DNA of 64,000 nt from the NCBI GenBank assembly GCA_036583965.1, contig JAZBQD010000015.1:71092330-71156329 (forward strand), written 5' to 3'. A model generated the notes under the pieces. That model did not search any database and had not been told where the DNA came from. It was given only the letters and a program-made list of their open reading frames with translations. This stretch comes from Prunella strophiata (Eukaryota > Chordata > Aves > Passeriformes > Prunellidae). Shown piece by piece: positions 60,633-64,000 of this stretch (position 1 is its first letter; every line of letters begins with the position of its first letter). A program made the translations under genes and the position numbers.

Positions 60633-62744
60633 CTTTTATTACTATTCCATTTTATGTATGTTTCTCTTCCCTGTTAACCTCTCTTAGTGCCCTGATTTTC
60701 TTTGGTCTCCAAACTCATCTTCACTCCCATCTTCTTTTTCAAAAAGGATAGTGTGAAATCTATCTCAAGCTTTGGTGTCTGAACTCCTTTTATTTGCCTA
60801 AAGAGTGTTAAAGGGGAAAAAATAAAAGGTGTTCAATAAGTATTTTCTTTGCTCCCTTTAGTAGCAGCTCCCTTTTCCTATAATTTTCTTCTATTTTTAC
60901 TTCATTGTCTCCCATAGTATTCACTTTTTCTTTCTCTCAAAGGTGCCTGATCTTTCTGAATGTAATATAATTTTCCTTTTTACAGTACCCTCTATTGCTT
61001 ATAAGTGCGTCTTTTGATGTCGCCAACCTTTTCTGTGTAAGTTCACCTTTCATTCTGCTTTTTAAAACTATTTAACCAACAAATGTCCAAGCCCCTGTTA
61101 TTATAAGCAAAAAACTTCAAAAAGTTTCATTTTGTGTGTCTGAATTACACTCTGATTCTCTCTGGAAAAGGATAAATAAATATTCCAGATAACTAGTCAT
61201 AGACTAGACTAGACCTAGCACATCTTTATATGTGCATAACATGTGCTTACACAAATATATAAGTGTATGCATATCAGACACAGTCATGTGGTTTCACATT
61301 CAAGTGGTCAACAACTGGAGAGGCTGAGGCCAGAATGAAGATAAACTCCAGTTTTCCTGAAATCATAAGCAAAGGCATGCATTTATCTTTATTTCATGGA
61401 GCCCTGGGACTACTTTACTGCCCTAGCCATTGCCTAGAAATATGTGCATTGAGACAGCAGATTTTCTATCACTCTCTCTAACTAGCATAGTCTCTGTATC
61501 CACTGCTGAACAAGGACACACACAGAGCAAACTGAGGAACTACAGACTTTGGATCAAAAGACATACGGCTCCACTGTTTATTGTAAGCACCACACACTAC
61601 AACTTAACAGCTAGTTAAGGATTAATAAAAAAGAAAATCAATTAGAAACATATTTTTTTTCAATAAATTTTGGGGTTTTGACAGTAAGACTATGTACTTC
61701 ACATAGTTTTTAAGTACTGGTGATTACAGAGAATAAACCTAATTATTTTTACATATACTTACAAATTTCTCTTTTATGCTTGCATGAAAGGCAAACCTTT
61801 CAAGAACTTTGAAAGGATTTTATCCAGTGACTATTTTAAAACAAAATACATAAAGAATCCAGAAATAGAAAACTGAGGATCTTGTGAATAGTGGTTGGAG
61901 TCCAAAGATCCACACTGTTTAATCAACTACCTGAAATACTGCACTATGTCCCCCCCCATGCTTTCTGGTATAGTTAGAGGAATTTTTTCATTCCTTCCTT
62001 CTCCAGTGGCCCAGCTTGTCAGGAGAAGTAGAAAATGCTGGCATTCAATGCAGGTGGCACCCTAAGGGACAGGTCCTGACCATGGAGGAGTACTCTCAGG
62101 ATAGAGTAAAGCAGAGCCCATGGTCCCTCTTCCCTCATTAGGTGCTGTAACCAGTGACTTACTGGAAAGCTCCTGCTGCCAGTAAGCTCTAGGTAGGGGT
62201 TAGGCACAGACACATACAAGGATAGAGCCTGACTGTGCAATCAGCAAGCTCAGAAATCACACCAGGATAGACATTGCTCTGTTCAGTGCTCCAGTCCAGC
62301 CAAGGCAGGCAGGCACTCCTGGCTGTGAGCCTGACACCAATTGCTCCCATCAGCAGAACATGTCACTACCTCAGAGACTCTTATCTGAGACAGTTCTGGG
62401 ATTACTTTACCACAAGCAGAGGTTTTCAGATCACAGTGATGAACTCCAACATCCCTGGCTCACCCAGATCCTCTTTTAAGTCCTTCTTATCAACAGATTA
62501 ATTACCTCACAGAGCTAGTATTTTGTTTCATAAGGTACACAGCATAATTCTAGACACTTTAAAATATTATAAAATATAAAAGAAATAATGCACAGTAAAG
62601 AAAATAAACCCCCATGAAGAAACCTTCACTTTCCATTGTGTCATGGCCCCATTTTTCCTAATGAATGTGCTACTGAGGATTTCAAGGGCACCTAAACATG
62701 CTTTGAAATCAAGGTGAGTTATGTTTTGAATACACTAGTTTTGA

Positions 62745-62761
62745 ATATATATATATATATA
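62745..62761. repeat. (AT)8 microsatellite
   Basis: About eight AT units in AT-rich DNA. Confidence 0.9.
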
Positions 62762-64000
62762 CCTTGAATATAGAAATTATAACTGCTATTGGTAAGTCAT
62801 TGAGCACTACTAATTTTTAACCCTAGTAGTGTATAAGCTGGGAGAGATGACACAAAGCTGGTGGCAAGTTATGACTTTTTCTTGAGTATGTTAATGTTTG
62901 ATAGCAATCATAGTTCCTCCCCAGAAGCCTTAAAGCAAACAATTCTGAGTCTACGTCTCCCAGTATATCCCTATGCATCGATCTTAATATTTACCTTTTC
63001 TTTTTCCAAGCTTTATTCCACAAACATCAAATGTACAAACTGTACATTTAGAAGGATAAATGCAGCTGGAATATACATTATACACAGTGAATTTATTTAC
63101 CCAGTGGTCATTGTCACGTCTAGCAGGTGTGAAGCCTGTAGCAACTACATTGTTTTGTACAGTCCCATTTACAAATGAAAGTTCATCTTATTTTCCATAA
63201 GACAGCAACATACCTGGATACCAACATATAAAAGAAACCACCTTGATTTGAGGGTCAAATCAAAGAAGGGGACTCAGGAAGCACAAGAACAACTACAATA
63301 GTGAGGCACTGCCCTGCTGAACCTGGATCCTCTCCTCTGAAAGTGGCCAGCTGAAAATGTCTGGAGATTGCTCTAAAAAAAAAAAAAAGTCTATGCATAT
63401 CTACACAGCAGCCAGACATGTGCCTTCTGAGTCTGCATCCAGAGCAGATTTTCTTCTAGTCACCAATTGAGTTATTCTTAATGAATTCACAGAATTGTTT
63501 TTAAAACCCATTTATGCTTTTAGCCCTCTCAAGATTGCACTGGGAATGAAATTCACAACATAATGGTGCATTGTGTGAAAAAGTACTTAATTTATTTTTA
63601 AATCAAATAGTTCCATTGACTGACTTGAGTCCCTGTATTTTGAGAAACAGTGATTAAATTATTTCACACTCCCATTTTTCATGCCAGTCCTGATTTTATG
63701 GCTCTCTGTGATACTCTGCCCTTTTCCAGCAGGAAGGTGTGAAGTTTTACCTTGTTCAGAACATATTCCCTGCTGCTGACTGACCTCATTGCAATTAATC
63801 TAGATGAGTTATGAAAAGAGCAGTATAAATGTGATTAAAACTAAACATGAATAATGTTCGCACTCCAAATTTCGAATTCTAATCCCCTCCAACAGAGCCT
63901 TGAATAGCTAAAGTTAAGACTCAGGCCTTGCAAACTAACAAGCAGCTGGGCTGTCTGCAAGAGCTTCTGGCAATCTTGCCAAGGTGGAGAGAAGCAGCTC

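Larger units (their letters stand above)
59827..64000. other. Non-coding stretch at the right edge, no supported gene
   Basis: AT-rich sequence with an A/C-rich low-complexity tract (60571-60632) and a TA microsatellite (62745-62761). A GC-richer block at 62020-62500 has a 70-base segment with reasonable minus-strand splice sites (62163-62232) but no further support. I see nothing else that I can name. Confidence 0.4.

Noticed and set aside
62163..62232. 70-base minus-strand segment with CACAG acceptor and CCA|GTAAGT donor and an open frame
   Set aside because: A short segment with a weak pyrimidine tract. Such pairs arise by chance in 64 kb, and nothing links it to another exon.
1..64000. 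CRISPR arrays, operons, phage genes, tRNA or rRNA genes
   Set aside because: No regularly spaced repeats, no tRNA B-box-like GGTTCGAATCC words noticed by eye, no rRNA sequence, and the genome style is vertebrate throughout. A tRNAscan-SE and Infernal run would be the decisive check for small RNA genes.

Overview
This is vertebrate nuclear DNA, most probably from a songbird (passerine). It is AT-rich and CpG-poor, carries long A/T homopolymers, and contains reverse-oriented CR1 LINE fragments of several ages. It also has three solitary LTRs whose sequence I recognise from memory as songbird ERVL/ERVK types. One sharply bounded CpG island lies at about 20.0-21.8 kb. Nothing prokaryotic or phage-like is present. 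Most open frames longer than 60 codons are chance frames, LTR/CR1 frames or GC-island frames. Repeat families are named by recognition, not by a database search.

Layout. 1-10.2 kb: AT-rich non-coding sequence with simple repeats and no gene I can support. 10.2-11.0 kb: one CR1 interrupted by a second CR1, with a 7-bp direct repeat at the junctions. 11.4-12.0 kb: a solo ERVK-type LTR on the minus strand. 15.8-20.96 kb: probable 5' part of a minus-strand gene. It has a non-coding first exon in the CpG island (donor at 20668), a likely exon 2 (17619-17722) and a weaker further exon (15821-15972). 21.5-21.7 kb: a plus-strand core promoter with GC box, TATA box, a roughly 50-base first exon and a strong splice donor at 21716, so the island looks bidirectional. 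27.5-28.6 kb: a roughly 1 kb solo ERVL-type LTR with internal tandem repeats. 33.1-34.0 and 36.1-36.5 kb: very old CR1 remnants. 42.9-43.4 kb: a second ERVL-type solo LTR. 47.3-47.7 kb: the best protein-coding signal in the window, an apparent last coding exon on the minus strand (74 codons, stop, short 3' UTR, AATAAA), which implies a minus-strand gene extending to the right. 59.6-59.8 kb: another old CR1 fragment.

The picture is two divergent transcripts from one CpG island near 21 kb, plus the 3' end of an unidentified gene at 47.5 kb. Introns and intergenic DNA filled with retroelement debris make up the rest. I could not assign a gene name to any exon and I found no convincing new biological system. 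The items most worth checking are the 47.5 kb exon, the divergent promoter, the nested CR1 pair and a perfect 17-bp-stem palindrome at 30.33 kb.
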